Shown here piece after piece: positions 13,290 through 20,356 of a stretch of DNA of 20,356 bases. Source of the stretch: a virus; IMG/VR virus record IMGVR_UViG_3300037191_001536, positions 1 through 20,356 of that record; one strand, written 5' to 3'. Under the pieces are notes generated by a model that worked only from the letters and a program-made list of their open reading frames with translations, was not told the origin of the DNA and did no database searches. The translations under genes and the position numbers were made by a program. Position 1 is the stretch's first letter. Each line of letters begins with the position of its first letter.

Positions 13290-14408
13290 ATGACCGAAGA
13301 TGTTAATCCACTATCTATGTCTGATGAGCAGTTTATGGAAACAGGAGATGCATATGACATTTCTGAACCAGAAGTTGAAGAAGACACTATTTCTGCAGAA
13401 GAAGTTGAAGAGTCTGCAGCCGAAGGCGAAGCAGACGACTTAGATCAAGAAGAGGTTACTGAATTAGATGAACCGGTTGAGGAAAAGGAAGCAGTTGAAG
13501 AAGAACCTTTTGAGGAGACAAGTGATGCTGAAGAACCTGAGCCAACTAAAAGAGAAGAAGAACCTGACAGTCAAATAAACTACGAGAGCGAGTATAAGAA
13601 GATACTGGCTCCTTTTAAGGCCAATGGTAAAGAGATACAGATTGAGTCTGTTGAAGATGCCGTACAGCTCATGCAAATGGGTGCTAATTACAACAAAAAG
13701 ATGTCTGCGCTAAAACCCAACCTTAAACTACTTAAGATGTTGGAGAATAATAGCCTGCTCACAGAAGAAAAGTTATCTTACCTTATCGACTTAGATCGTA
13801 AAGACCCAGCAGCGATTAAAAAGTTAGTCAAAGATAGTAAACTTGATACATATGATTTAGAAAGTTCTGACGATGAAAGTGAGTATCAACCTAAAACTTA
13901 CACTGTCGATGATACTGAGTTAGCACTGGATGCCGTCCTTGAAGAGATTTCAAGTACTCCGTCATACAGTACTACTGTAGATGTTATTGGTACTAAGTGG
14001 GATGAAACAAGCCGACGAGATATCGTTAAAAATCCTGAAATAATCAGAGTTATAAATGAGCATGTCTCTAATGGCATATACGAAAAAATAGCTACTGAAA
14101 TGGAACGTGAAAAAATGCTTGGGCGGTTGTCAGGAATTTCTGACATTGAAGCATACCGTCAAGTGGGAGATCGACTTTCTGCTGAAGGCAAATTTGGTGT
14201 TGCTACACCTATTGCCCAATCTAGCCAAACTACCGAAATTCCTACAAAACCACGAGCAAAAGCCCCAGACCCAAAAGTTGTTGAACGTAAGCGTGCTGCC
14301 GCACCTACTAAGTCCAATCCGTCTGCTTCTACCAGCACTAAAGAATTTAACCCATTGTCCATGTCTGATGAAGAGTTTGAAAAATCTTTTTCAGAAAAAT
14401 ACACATAA
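13290..14408 (+). CDS. Capsid scaffolding protein
   Basis: The 372 aa protein has the usual scaffold build and lies immediately before the capsid gene. It has a very acidic, disordered N-terminal third (about residues 20-95, mostly Glu and Asp), a helical middle (100-300), a basic Pro/Ala/Lys linker (about 315-345) and a short helical C-terminal tail. Scaffold proteins bind the capsid through such a tail. Unusually, the tail motif NPLSMSDEEF (354-363) also occurs at the N-terminus as NPLSMSDEQF (6-15). Both ends could therefore dock to the same site. No protease motif is seen, so it is probably released rather than cut by itself. It ends 14 bases before the capsid ATG. Confidence 0.87.
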   Translation: MTEDVNPLSMSDEQFMETGDAYDISEPEVEEDTISAEEVEESAAEGEADDLDQEEVTELDEPVEEKEAVEEEPFEETSDAEEPEPTKREEEPDSQINYESEYKKILAPFKANGKEIQIESVEDAVQLMQMGANYNKKMSALKPNLKLLKMLENNSLLTEEKLSYLIDLDRKDPAAIKKLVKDSKLDTYDLESSDDESEYQPKTYTVDDTELALDAVLEEISSTPSYSTTVDVIGTKWDETSRRDIVKNPEIIRVINEHVSNGIYEKIATEMEREKMLGRLSGISDIEAYRQVGDRLSAEGKFGVATPIAQSSQTTEIPTKPRAKAPDPKVVERKRAAAPTKSNPSASTSTKEFNPLSMSDEEFEKSFSEKYT

Positions 14409-14422
14409 ATAGGTAGCACAAA

Positions 14423-15595
14423 ATGTCAGCATTAAAACAGCAGTATAATGAACCCGTAGGCGGAACAGCCTCTAGTGTAGGTGCTCAGTTACGTACAGAT
14501 CACTATTCCAAAAAAGCACTAATTGAAGCAGTAAAAGAAGAGTATTTTGGGCAGTTGGCTTCTAGCCGTAACATGCCTAAAAATATGGGTAAAACACTTA
14601 AGTTGTACCATTACTTACCTTTACTAGATGTACGCAACGTTAACGACCAAGGTCTTGATGCAGCAGGAGCAACAATTACTAACGGTAACTTGTATGGCTC
14701 ATCTAAAGACGTAGGTACTATTGGTGGTAAGATTCCATTGCTATCAGAAAACGGTGGGCGTGTTAACCGTGTTGGCTTTAAGCGTTTAGTGCTTGAAGGT
14801 ACAATTGAAAAAATGGGTTTCTTTGACGAGTACACACAAGAGTCTTTAGACTTTGACTCTGATGAAGATTTAATGATGCACGTTAATCGTGAAATGGTTG
14901 TTGGTGCAGATCAACTGACTGAAGCTATGCTTCAAGCTGATTTGCTTACTGCCGCTGGTACTATTAAGTACGCTGGAAATGCAACAACAAAACTTACTGT
15001 TGGTCCTGATGACTTAGTTACTTATGATGACCTAGTTAAACTTGGTATAGACCTTGACAACAATCGTACTCCTAAGCAAACCAAAGTAATTACAGGTACT
15101 CGTATTATCGATACCAAAGTTATTTCTGGAGGACGACCTATGTATTGTGCGTCAGAGTTGCTTCCAACTTTGATGGCAATGGTAGATTACCACGGAAATC
15201 CTGCATTTATTGAGGTAAAACACTACGCAGCTAATGGTAGTACTTTACGTGGTGAAGTCGGTTCTATTGCTGGTTTCCGCATTATTAATCCGTTGGAAAT
15301 GCAACGTTATGAAGGTGCAGGCGCTACAGGTGATGCAACTAGTTATGAGACTGGTGGCAGCGTTGATGTGTTTCCAATGCTTGTTGTTGGTGATGAATCT
15401 TTTGCCACTATTGGTTTTCAAACTGACGGAAAGTCCGTTAAGTTTAAAGTCACACACAAAAAACCTGGCGTTGAAACTGCGGATCGTACTGACCCGTATG
15501 GCGAAACTGGTTTTATGTCAATTAAATGGTACTACGGCTTCTTGCCACTACGTTCTGAACGTATTGCAACATTGTTAACAGCTGCTAAAGCTTAG
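14423..15595 (+). CDS. Major capsid protein, N4-gp56 family
   Basis: The 390 aa protein has the pattern of the N4-gp56 major capsid family, an HK97-fold shell protein. The N-terminal arm has [20 protein letters not shown] and [18 protein letters not shown] loop follows with [16 protein letters not shown], then [20 protein letters not shown] and [15 protein letters not shown]. The C-terminal P-domain part has [15 protein letters not shown] and [15 protein letters not shown]. The length is normal for the family and no cleaved prodomain is obvious. It lies between the scaffold and the neck-type gene. AGGT (14411-14414) lies 8 bases before the ATG. Its own strong terminator follows, as expected for the most abundant virion protein. 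Confidence 0.92.
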   Translation: MSALKQQYNEPVGGTASSVGAQLRTDHYSKKALIEAVKEEYFGQLASSRNMPKNMGKTLKLYHYLPLLDVRNVNDQGLDAAGATITNGNLYGSSKDVGTIGGKIPLLSENGGRVNRVGFKRLVLEGTIEKMGFFDEYTQESLDFDSDEDLMMHVNREMVVGADQLTEAMLQADLLTAAGTIKYAGNATTKLTVGPDDLVTYDDLVKLGIDLDNNRTPKQTKVITGTRIIDTKVISGGRPMYCASELLPTLMAMVDYHGNPAFIEVKHYAANGSTLRGEVGSIAGFRIINPLEMQRYEGAGATGDATSYETGGSVDVFPMLVVGDESFATIGFQTDGKSVKFKVTHKKPGVETADRTDPYGETGFMSIKWYYGFLPLRSERIATLLTAAKA

Positions 15596-15613
15596 TAACA
15601 ATAAATAACCCCC

Positions 15614-15644
15614 AGCCTCCTTGCATTCGTAAGGAGGCTTTTTT
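15614..15644 (+). terminator. Strong intrinsic terminator after the capsid gene
   Basis: AGCCTCCTT (15614-15622) and AAGGAGGCT (15631-15639) form a perfect 9-base stem with an 8-base loop, followed by a T-run to 15644. It would trim transcripts behind the capsid gene and lower expression of the genes to its right. The 3' arm contains AAGGAGG, but no start codon lies at a usable distance from it. Confidence 0.92.
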
Positions 15645-15672
15645 CCTTCCCATACCCTATTGAGTTACATAC

Positions 15673-16191
15673 ATGAATGATATTACCAATGATGCACCTA
15701 ACGAGTTAGACACATTAAAAGAACGTGCAACTACTATGGGCATTAAGTTTCATCCCAGCATTAGCATAGATAAACTTCGTGACAAAGTTAATGTTGCACT
15801 TCAGCCAACAGAGGAAGTAGCTCCTATATCTAAAAAAGCTGCTGTAATTAAAGCTCGCAATGAAGCTTCTGCTCAAATACGTGTAAACGTAGTTTGCATG
15901 AACCCTGCTAAAAAAGAGTGGCAAGGTGAGATATTTATTACTGGAAATACCCGTATAGGTACTTTTAAAAAGTATGTGCTTTTTGACACAACTGATGGAT
16001 ATCATGTACCTAAAATTATATACGACCTATTAAAAGCTAAAAAATTTCAAATGTTTAAAACTGAAACTACACGAAATGGTGTTGCTAAACGTGTCGGTAT
16101 TTTAGCTAATGAGTTTGCTATTGAAACACTACCTCAACTAACAGAAACAGAGTTAGCTGATTTAGCTAAGCAACAAGCAGCGAGAGGTTAA
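15673..16191 (+). CDS. Head-completion/neck-type protein with LEM/HeH-like start
   Basis: The 172 aa protein opens with a helix-extended-helix motif at about residues 12-44 (LKERATTMGIKFHPSIS then IDKLRDKV), like the HeH/LEM modules found at the ends of several phage head genes. A beta-rich domain (68-150) contains RVNVVCMNPAKKEWQGEIF and GTFKKYVLFDTTDGYHVP, and the tail is helical. A gene of this size and build commonly follows the capsid gene in N4-like and related phages. A head-tail joining or capsid-associated role is inferred from position. The ribosome site is weak (GAG 9 bases before the ATG). The next gene begins one base after the stop. Confidence 0.75.
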   Translation: MNDITNDAPNELDTLKERATTMGIKFHPSISIDKLRDKVNVALQPTEEVAPISKKAAVIKARNEASAQIRVNVVCMNPAKKEWQGEIFITGNTRIGTFKKYVLFDTTDGYHVPKIIYDLLKAKKFQMFKTETTRNGVAKRVGILANEFAIETLPQLTETELADLAKQQAARG

Positions 16192-16192
16192 T

Positions 16193-17860
16193 ATGAGTTT
16201 TGAGTTGCTTACTGAAGGTACTATAGAGGGTAACGGTGTATTTGATCGTTTAATGGCAGTTACTAAAGCACACTTAGATACTGAGTACTCTAAAAATAGG
16301 ATGTCTGGTGAAGAGTATGCAAAAGCGTACACAAGTATTACAACTACGGTACTACAGCAAGCAATTCAATATTCTTTAACTGAAGCTCAATCTGTAGCAC
16401 AAGTAACTTTAACAAACGCACAGACTGATAAAATTCTTATAGATAAAGAAATAGCTGTTGTACAAAAAGCTAACTTAACTTTAGAAGGGGAAAATATACT
16501 TAAACAAGGTCTTCGTTTAGATAAAGATTTAGAGTTAATAGACCTACAAAAAACTAAATTAACTGCTGACACAAATATGACTACCCAGCAAATTGCTAAC
16601 TCAGTTATAGAAGGTAGTAACCTTACTAAACAGGGTGATACTTTAGTTAAGTCTATAGAGATGGTTAATGCGCAAATAACTAAATTAGGTGTGGATTCTG
16701 ATGCAGTTACTGCACAGTCAGCTAATACTGTGTTAGAGGGATTTAACATTGTTAAGCAAGGTACTAGTTTAGACAAGTCAATAGATATGGTTAATGCACA
16801 ACTAACTAAATTAGCTGCTGATACTAGTATGGTTACTCAACAAGAAGCAAATGCTTTATTGGAAGGAGGAAACATTACTAAACAGGGTAATGCTATAAAT
16901 AAAAACATTGAATTAAGCTCTGAACAAATAACAAAGCTATCTGCAGATACTTCAATGGTTGTTCAACAAGAAGCGAATGCTTTAATTGAAAATGCAAACC
17001 TTACTAAACAAGGTAATATTTTAGTTAGTGAAGTTAGCTTTATTGCAGCAAAAATAACTAAATTAGGTAAAGATAATGAACTTATAGAGCAACAAAAATC
17101 CAATCTTTCTGCAGAAGCCACTGCAATACCTGGGCAGATTATTAACACGGCTGCAAAAACAACTAGTATTGGCGTACAGGATTTACAAACTACTGCGCAA
17201 ACAAATTTAATTAGTCAACAAAAGCAAAACTTGGCTGAAGAATTATTTAACGTAAGTAAGCAAGCTGCTGTGCTAGATGAACAAGTGTTTAAGATACAAG
17301 CTGAGACAACTAACATTGGTACTCAAACGTTAAACACATCAGGTCAAACAGCACTTTTAACTCAGCAAAGACTTAACGTAATTGCTGAAGGACTACTTAT
17401 ACCTAAGCAAGGACCTATATTAGATGAACAGCTTGCAAAACTTCAAGAAGATATAGCGGAATCTGTAGTTGCTCAATCTAAAATTTCTGCTGAAAAGTTA
17501 TTGATAGACGCTCAAGCTGCAAAAGTGTCTGAAGATATTTTACAAGTTACTGCTTCTATTGCTAAAACAGGAAAAGAAATTGATGTACTTAGCCAGCGTC
17601 AGAAAACTGAAGTAGCTCAAATTAGTGACGCAGTTAATGGAGCAGAAGTAGCGGGTGTAGTAGGTAAACAAAAAGAATTATATTCTGCACAGGTTGACGG
17701 CTATGCAAGAGATGCAGAACAAAAAGTGTTAAAGACATTGGCTGATGTATGGGCTGTACAACGAACTACTGATAGTGGTCTGCAACCAGGTGGAGCAGGA
17801 TTATCTGATTCTGCAATAGCATCAGTAGTTGCTAAAGCTAGAGCAGGAATTGGTAGTTAA
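16193..17860 (+). CDS. Virion rod-like protein with 42-residue coiled-coil repeats
   Basis: The 555 aa protein has a conserved-looking head (1-60: EGNGVFDRLMAVTKAHLD, then GEEYAKAYTSI). The long helical body contains six 42-residue repeats (97-348), a 49-residue unit (349-397) and less regular helices to about 500. Each repeat reads roughly (L/I)EGxNxxKQG..., (A/S)xQxTKL, xxD, QQxAN. All unit lengths are multiples of seven, which points to a continuous coiled coil. The end is Gly/Ala-rich (LQPGGAGLSDSAIASVVAK). I recall long Gln-rich helical virion proteins with this head following the capsid region of other phages, where they are called structural proteins. A tail-tube, neck or ejection role is not established. 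GAGAGG (16182-16187) lies 5 bases before the ATG. Confidence 0.8.
   Translation: MSFELLTEGTIEGNGVFDRLMAVTKAHLDTEYSKNRMSGEEYAKAYTSITTTVLQQAIQYSLTEAQSVAQVTLTNAQTDKILIDKEIAVVQKANLTLEGENILKQGLRLDKDLELIDLQKTKLTADTNMTTQQIANSVIEGSNLTKQGDTLVKSIEMVNAQITKLGVDSDAVTAQSANTVLEGFNIVKQGTSLDKSIDMVNAQLTKLAADTSMVTQQEANALLEGGNITKQGNAINKNIELSSEQITKLSADTSMVVQQEANALIENANLTKQGNILVSEVSFIAAKITKLGKDNELIEQQKSNLSAEATAIPGQIINTAAKTTSIGVQDLQTTAQTNLISQQKQNLAEELFNVSKQAAVLDEQVFKIQAETTNIGTQTLNTSGQTALLTQQRLNVIAEGLLIPKQGPILDEQLAKLQEDIAESVVAQSKISAEKLLIDAQAAKVSEDILQVTASIAKTGKEIDVLSQRQKTEVAQISDAVNGAEVAGVVGKQKELYSAQVDGYARDAEQKVLKTLADVWAVQRTTDSGLQPGGAGLSDSAIASVVAKARAGIGS
16481..17383 (+). repeat. Tandem 126-base (42-residue) repeats
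   Basis: Units start at 16481, 16607, 16733, 16859, 16985 and 17111 (126 bases each), with a seventh, 147-base unit at 17237-17383. All stay in frame. The third and fourth are the most alike at DNA level, for instance around ACTCAACAAGAAGCAAATGC and its counterpart 126 bases later. Later units diverge. This suggests growth by unequal duplication in the past with selection to keep the heptad phase. Confidence 0.85.
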
Positions 17861-17907
17861 TGTTTATCTTTAACAGCAATACAAAGAATGGAGATAAGGG
17901 GGCGTAA
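17860..17907 (+). CDS. Possible 15-codon leader peptide
   Basis: An ATG overlaps the stop of the rod gene (TAATG at 17858-17862) and opens a 15-codon frame, MFIFNSNTKNGDKGA. Its TAA (17905-17907) lies inside the loop of the terminator hairpin at 17896-17920. Size alone gives no support. The interest is that ribosomes passing from the rod gene into this frame would sit on the hairpin. It may be chance. Confidence 0.25.
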   Translation: MFIFNSNTKNGDKGA

Positions 17908-17926
17908 GCCTCCTTTTTTTATTATG
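17890..17926 (+). promoter_or_regulatory. Ribosome site separated from its start codon by a hairpin
   Basis: GGAG (17890-17893) is the only Shine-Dalgarno-like sequence before the ATG at 17924, but it is 30 bases away. The hairpin 17896-17915 takes up 20 of them. When it is folded, the effective spacing becomes about 10 bases (AT before it, TTTTTATT after). This resembles the structure-assisted starts described for some phage T4 genes. The functional reading is inference. Confidence 0.4.
17896..17920 (+). terminator. Intrinsic terminator directly before the 805 aa gene
   Basis: AAGGGGGC (17896-17903), the GNRA-type loop GTAA and GCCTCCTT (17908-17915) form an 8-base stem with one G-T pair, followed by five more T. 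It is a good terminator for the rod gene. The next start codon, at 17924, lies only 3 bases beyond the T-run. Confidence 0.8.
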
Positions 17927-20341
17927 GGATTATTTAGTAAAAAGAAAACTGTCGTATCAAGTACAGCAATGGCTCTTTTTGATGTAGACCCTGCACCTAT
18001 ACAAGAAAGCGTCATTAGAAGTATATTTCGTGGAGAACGTATTGGGCAAAGTTTAATAAGTGATGCTATTAATGGAAGTAGTAAATTAGCTAACTATTAC
18101 CACTATGGTAAGCATGAGTATACTCGTGGTCTTCCTGTGGGAACTACTGAGAAAATAATATTTGAAACAGATGAAATTAAAGAATACATCCAAAGCATGG
18201 AATCTTTGGTTACTAAAGTTACATCTGTTGAATTAGAGTTAAATGAGCCAGAGTTCTTTTTAAAAGATTACCTTGTATCAGAGTATGGGTATAACCGCAT
18301 TACTAATCACATCGAAGAAATACCAGCAGATATTTTATTAGTAATGGATACAGATTCTACAAATCACTTAAACTTAGCAAATGAAGCATTACAAGGGCAC
18401 ATGGCCGCGCAGCAGGCCTTTGTGCCGGTGAATAGAGTAGTAACCACTGCTACTACTTATCAAGGAAGACCGGCTAATAAAGAAGAGACTATTGATGTTA
18501 TTAGTGACGAAATAATAAGTACTCTTCCTGGCTTCATTAAGCATGTAGCATATTATGGTAAAGAAATAGACGCTGGTACAGGTCAAAGTATTGATTACAC
18601 TTTATCTTTTGAAGGTACGCTTAAATTACATACTAAAGGAAAAGCACTTGTTAGTTACACTGAAGTTACTAACACAAAGTACATTTTTACTGATGACCTT
18701 ACAGAAAGCGATTCTGTAGTTACTACTGGAGAATTAATTGAAACAGAGGGATATACTGAAGAGTTTATTGAAGTACTACATTACCCTTACACAGTTAGTT
18801 ACAACCAAGTTATAGATCAAATTAATGCTTATTACTACATAGAGTATTATGTTGTTGAAAACAAATTAGTCATACCAAAACATTTGCTTTATTCGGAAAA
18901 TGATTACGGCCCTACTTTCCCTAAAAGTAGTAAAGAAGACGAAAATCCTTATTATCCAGTAGTAATGCTTAGGCAAAATAATGAAGACTTGTTTGCAGAA
19001 TCAGAAATAAATACACCTGATTACATTAGCAGCAAAAAATTATTAAATATCTATGGAATTGATGTAGCAGAGCTAGCTAATAACCTTAATGAAAACCCAG
19101 ACATAGATCAAGTAGACCATATTTATTTAGTGTCTGGGGTAGCACTAAATACTGAAAAAGAAAGCGGTCTTAGTTACTTAATTAACTATTTTGACTATGT
19201 ATCAGATGTAGCAGTAACACCTGAAATACCTCGAATTGTAATTGAAAGAGGTAGAAGCGTTTACAATTATCAAGAACACATATTACATCAAGGAGTAACT
19301 TATGGTTTAAATTCAGTAAGTATTAAAGAAGGTGGATTAGATTCTTCTATTTACTGGACAAAGATAGAAAAACAACTTTTACAAGGGCGTATAGGTAAAA
19401 TTGGTTTTGTTAAGTCAAAAATAACTATTAAAGATAAAATGGAGTTAATTACTTTTAGTGAGCAAATTGACAAAAATACTTACAAAGAAATTAAGGTTTA
19501 CAATCTTAAGCACATAGACCGCATTTATAAAAATTATACAGTAGAAACCAACCTTAAAGATTTACTTAATAAACCCGACGAACACACTATAGTAGTTCCT
19601 TTGCACAGTGTGGTGGTAGAAAGTTTGCCCTCATTTACAAGAAATGCTTTGTTTTATGGGGCACCTCATTTAGTTTTTTACTCACATGATGTTATTAAAC
19701 TTAAGTGGTACCAAACTGGGCTGTTTAAAGCATTTATGTTAATCGTTGCAATAGTTGTTTTGGTTTACACAGGTATAGACGTATACACTGTGTTTGCGGC
19801 TACTTTGGCAACAGAAGGAGCTGTAGCTGCTGCAATATACTTAGCTACTGTAGTACTACAAAGTATAGCGTTATCTTACGTCTTTAAATATTCAATAAAA
19901 GTACTAGGTCAAGAGTTTGCATTCTTAGTTGCTATACTTGCGTTTGCAGCATCTTTAATGGGTGACTTTAGTGGCGTAAGCACTTTAATGACTTCATGGG
20001 CTGAAGAGCTTATGTTAGCTTCAGCAGGGTTAAGTAAAGCTATATCTGATGACATTGCTGAAGACTTAAAAGACCTCATGGATAAAATGAGTGTTTTTCA
20101 AGAAGACGCTAAAAGCTTAATGGATGAACTAGAGCAAAAACAAGAGTTACTCGCACCATCTAAGTTACTAAATCCTATGGAATTTGCTAGAGTAGAACCA
20201 GTAATTAATTTAAATGAATCACCTAGTGATTTTTACAACCGCACCATTCACAACGTTAACGTCGGACCGCTAGCCTTTAGCGCAATAGAAGATTTCGTTG
20301 ATATCAATTTAGCCCTCCCAAAAGTTAATCACAATTTCTAA
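17924..20341 (+). CDS. Large virion protein with C-terminal membrane segments
   Basis: The start at 17924 (MGLFSKKK, 805 aa) is preferred over 17888, which would make the terminator hairpin coding. I recall many phage virion proteins opening with MG(L/W)FxKKKxxVSS. Residues 1-595 are mixed alpha/beta with acidic stretches and several tyrosine-rich strands, including VLHYPYTVSYNQVIDQINAY. Three hydrophobic segments follow at about 603-620, 633-654 and 665-681, then an amphipathic helix and coiled coil (690-750). The conserved-looking end is SPSDFYNRTIHNVNVGPL...DINLALP. Soluble head plus membrane-compatible end fits a protein released into the host envelope during DNA ejection, but that is inference. 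There is no signal peptide. It follows the rod gene and is the last complete gene here. Confidence 0.8.
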   Translation: MGLFSKKKTVVSSTAMALFDVDPAPIQESVIRSIFRGERIGQSLISDAINGSSKLANYYHYGKHEYTRGLPVGTTEKIIFETDEIKEYIQSMESLVTKVTSVELELNEPEFFLKDYLVSEYGYNRITNHIEEIPADILLVMDTDSTNHLNLANEALQGHMAAQQAFVPVNRVVTTATTYQGRPANKEETIDVISDEIISTLPGFIKHVAYYGKEIDAGTGQSIDYTLSFEGTLKLHTKGKALVSYTEVTNTKYIFTDDLTESDSVVTTGELIETEGYTEEFIEVLHYPYTVSYNQVIDQINAYYYIEYYVVENKLVIPKHLLYSENDYGPTFPKSSKEDENPYYPVVMLRQNNEDLFAESEINTPDYISSKKLLNIYGIDVAELANNLNENPDIDQVDHIYLVSGVALNTEKESGLSYLINYFDYVSDVAVTPEIPRIVIERGRSVYNYQEHILHQGVTYGLNSVSIKEGGLDSSIYWTKIEKQLLQGRIGKIGFVKSKITIKDKMELITFSEQIDKNTYKEIKVYNLKHIDRIYKNYTVETNLKDLLNKPDEHTIVVPLHSVVVESLPSFTRNALFYGAPHLVFYSHDVIKLKWYQTGLFKAFMLIVAIVVLVYTGIDVYTVFAATLATEGAVAAAIYLATVVLQSIALSYVFKYSIKVLGQEFAFLVAILAFAASLMGDFSGVSTLMTSWAEELMLASAGLSKAISDDIAEDLKDLMDKMSVFQEDAKSLMDELEQKQELLAPSKLLNPMEFARVEPVINLNESPSDFYNRTIHNVNVGPLAFSAIEDFVDINLALPKVNHNF

Positions 20342-20356
20342 GGATACCTTCTAATG
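20340..20356 (+). CDS. Ribosome site and start codon of the next gene (partial)
   Basis: AAGGA (20340-20344), overlapping the stop of the 805 aa gene, lies 9 bases before an ATG at 20354-20356, the last codon of the window. Only the start codon is visible. The tight spacing suggests the same operon continues to the right. Confidence 0.5.

Noticed and set aside
14107-14412. Plus-strand 101 aa frame inside the scaffold gene
   Set aside because: It is an alternative frame of the scaffold C-terminal region, Leu/Pro/His-rich, with no independent signals.
15234-15578. Plus-strand 114 aa hydrophobic frame inside the capsid gene
   Set aside because: Its composition is what a shifted capsid reading gives. 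No ribosome site or family resemblance.
17888-17923. Longer start for the 805 aa protein at 17888
   Set aside because: It would make the terminator hairpin and T-run coding (KPPFFI), has no ribosome site, and the typical MGLFSKKK opening starts at 17924.
1-20356. tRNA or other structured RNA genes
   Set aside because: No cloverleaf-like segment with a T-loop GTTCRA pattern and matching acceptor arms was found by eye. A covariance-model scan would be decisive.

Overview
The window is part of a tailed double-stranded DNA phage genome, or less likely a prophage. The evidence is a contiguous virion-gene block (tail fibre and adhesin, portal, scaffold, major capsid, virion proteins), a lysis pair on the opposite strand, and tight packing with many start/stop overlaps. 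The DNA is AT-rich, ribosome sites are of the AAGGAG type and promoter-like sequences are of the sigma-70 type. This fits a Gram-negative, probably marine gammaproteobacterial host, but that is inference. The order portal, about 115 aa protein, acidic scaffold, N4-gp56-like capsid, about 170 aa protein resembles the head block of N4-like podophages. No tape measure, sheath or terminase gene is present, so the morphotype is open.

Layout. Positions 1-71 hold the tail of an unidentified plus-strand gene, followed by a terminator. Positions 140-1133 are a small accessory cassette: a promoter with a dyad operator, an 85 aa membrane/coiled-coil protein, a stand-alone CheY-like receiver protein overlapping it by 8 bases, and a convergent 70 aa hypothetical gene. 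Two closely similar bidirectional terminators (96-130 and 1206-1233) bound it, as in a phage moron. Positions 1258-2108 (minus) are the lysis pair: an M15-type endolysin followed by a GTA-type holin that starts at TTG inside the endolysin stop. Positions 2109-2338 are a divergent control region with three dyads and a good extended -10 promoter reading right.

Positions 2339-10607 are the host-recognition operon: a small BppU-like protein, a 1937 aa tail fibre with a self-cleaving S74 chaperone, a 568 aa fibronectin-type adhesin and a 121 aa protein. Positions 10608-10752 carry three copies of ACTAATAT, a weak promoter and a dyad. Positions 10753-20341 are the head and virion block: portal, small protein, scaffold, capsid, neck-type protein, a 42-residue-repeat rod protein and an 805 aa virion protein with C-terminal membrane segments. 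Intrinsic terminators follow the portal, capsid and rod genes and probably set stepwise expression. The start of another gene lies at the right edge.

The points most worth a second look are the phage-borne receiver protein in its cassette, the matching N12 dyads at the two main promoters, the terminator hairpin placed directly before the start codon at 17924, and the scaffold motif found at both ends of that protein.
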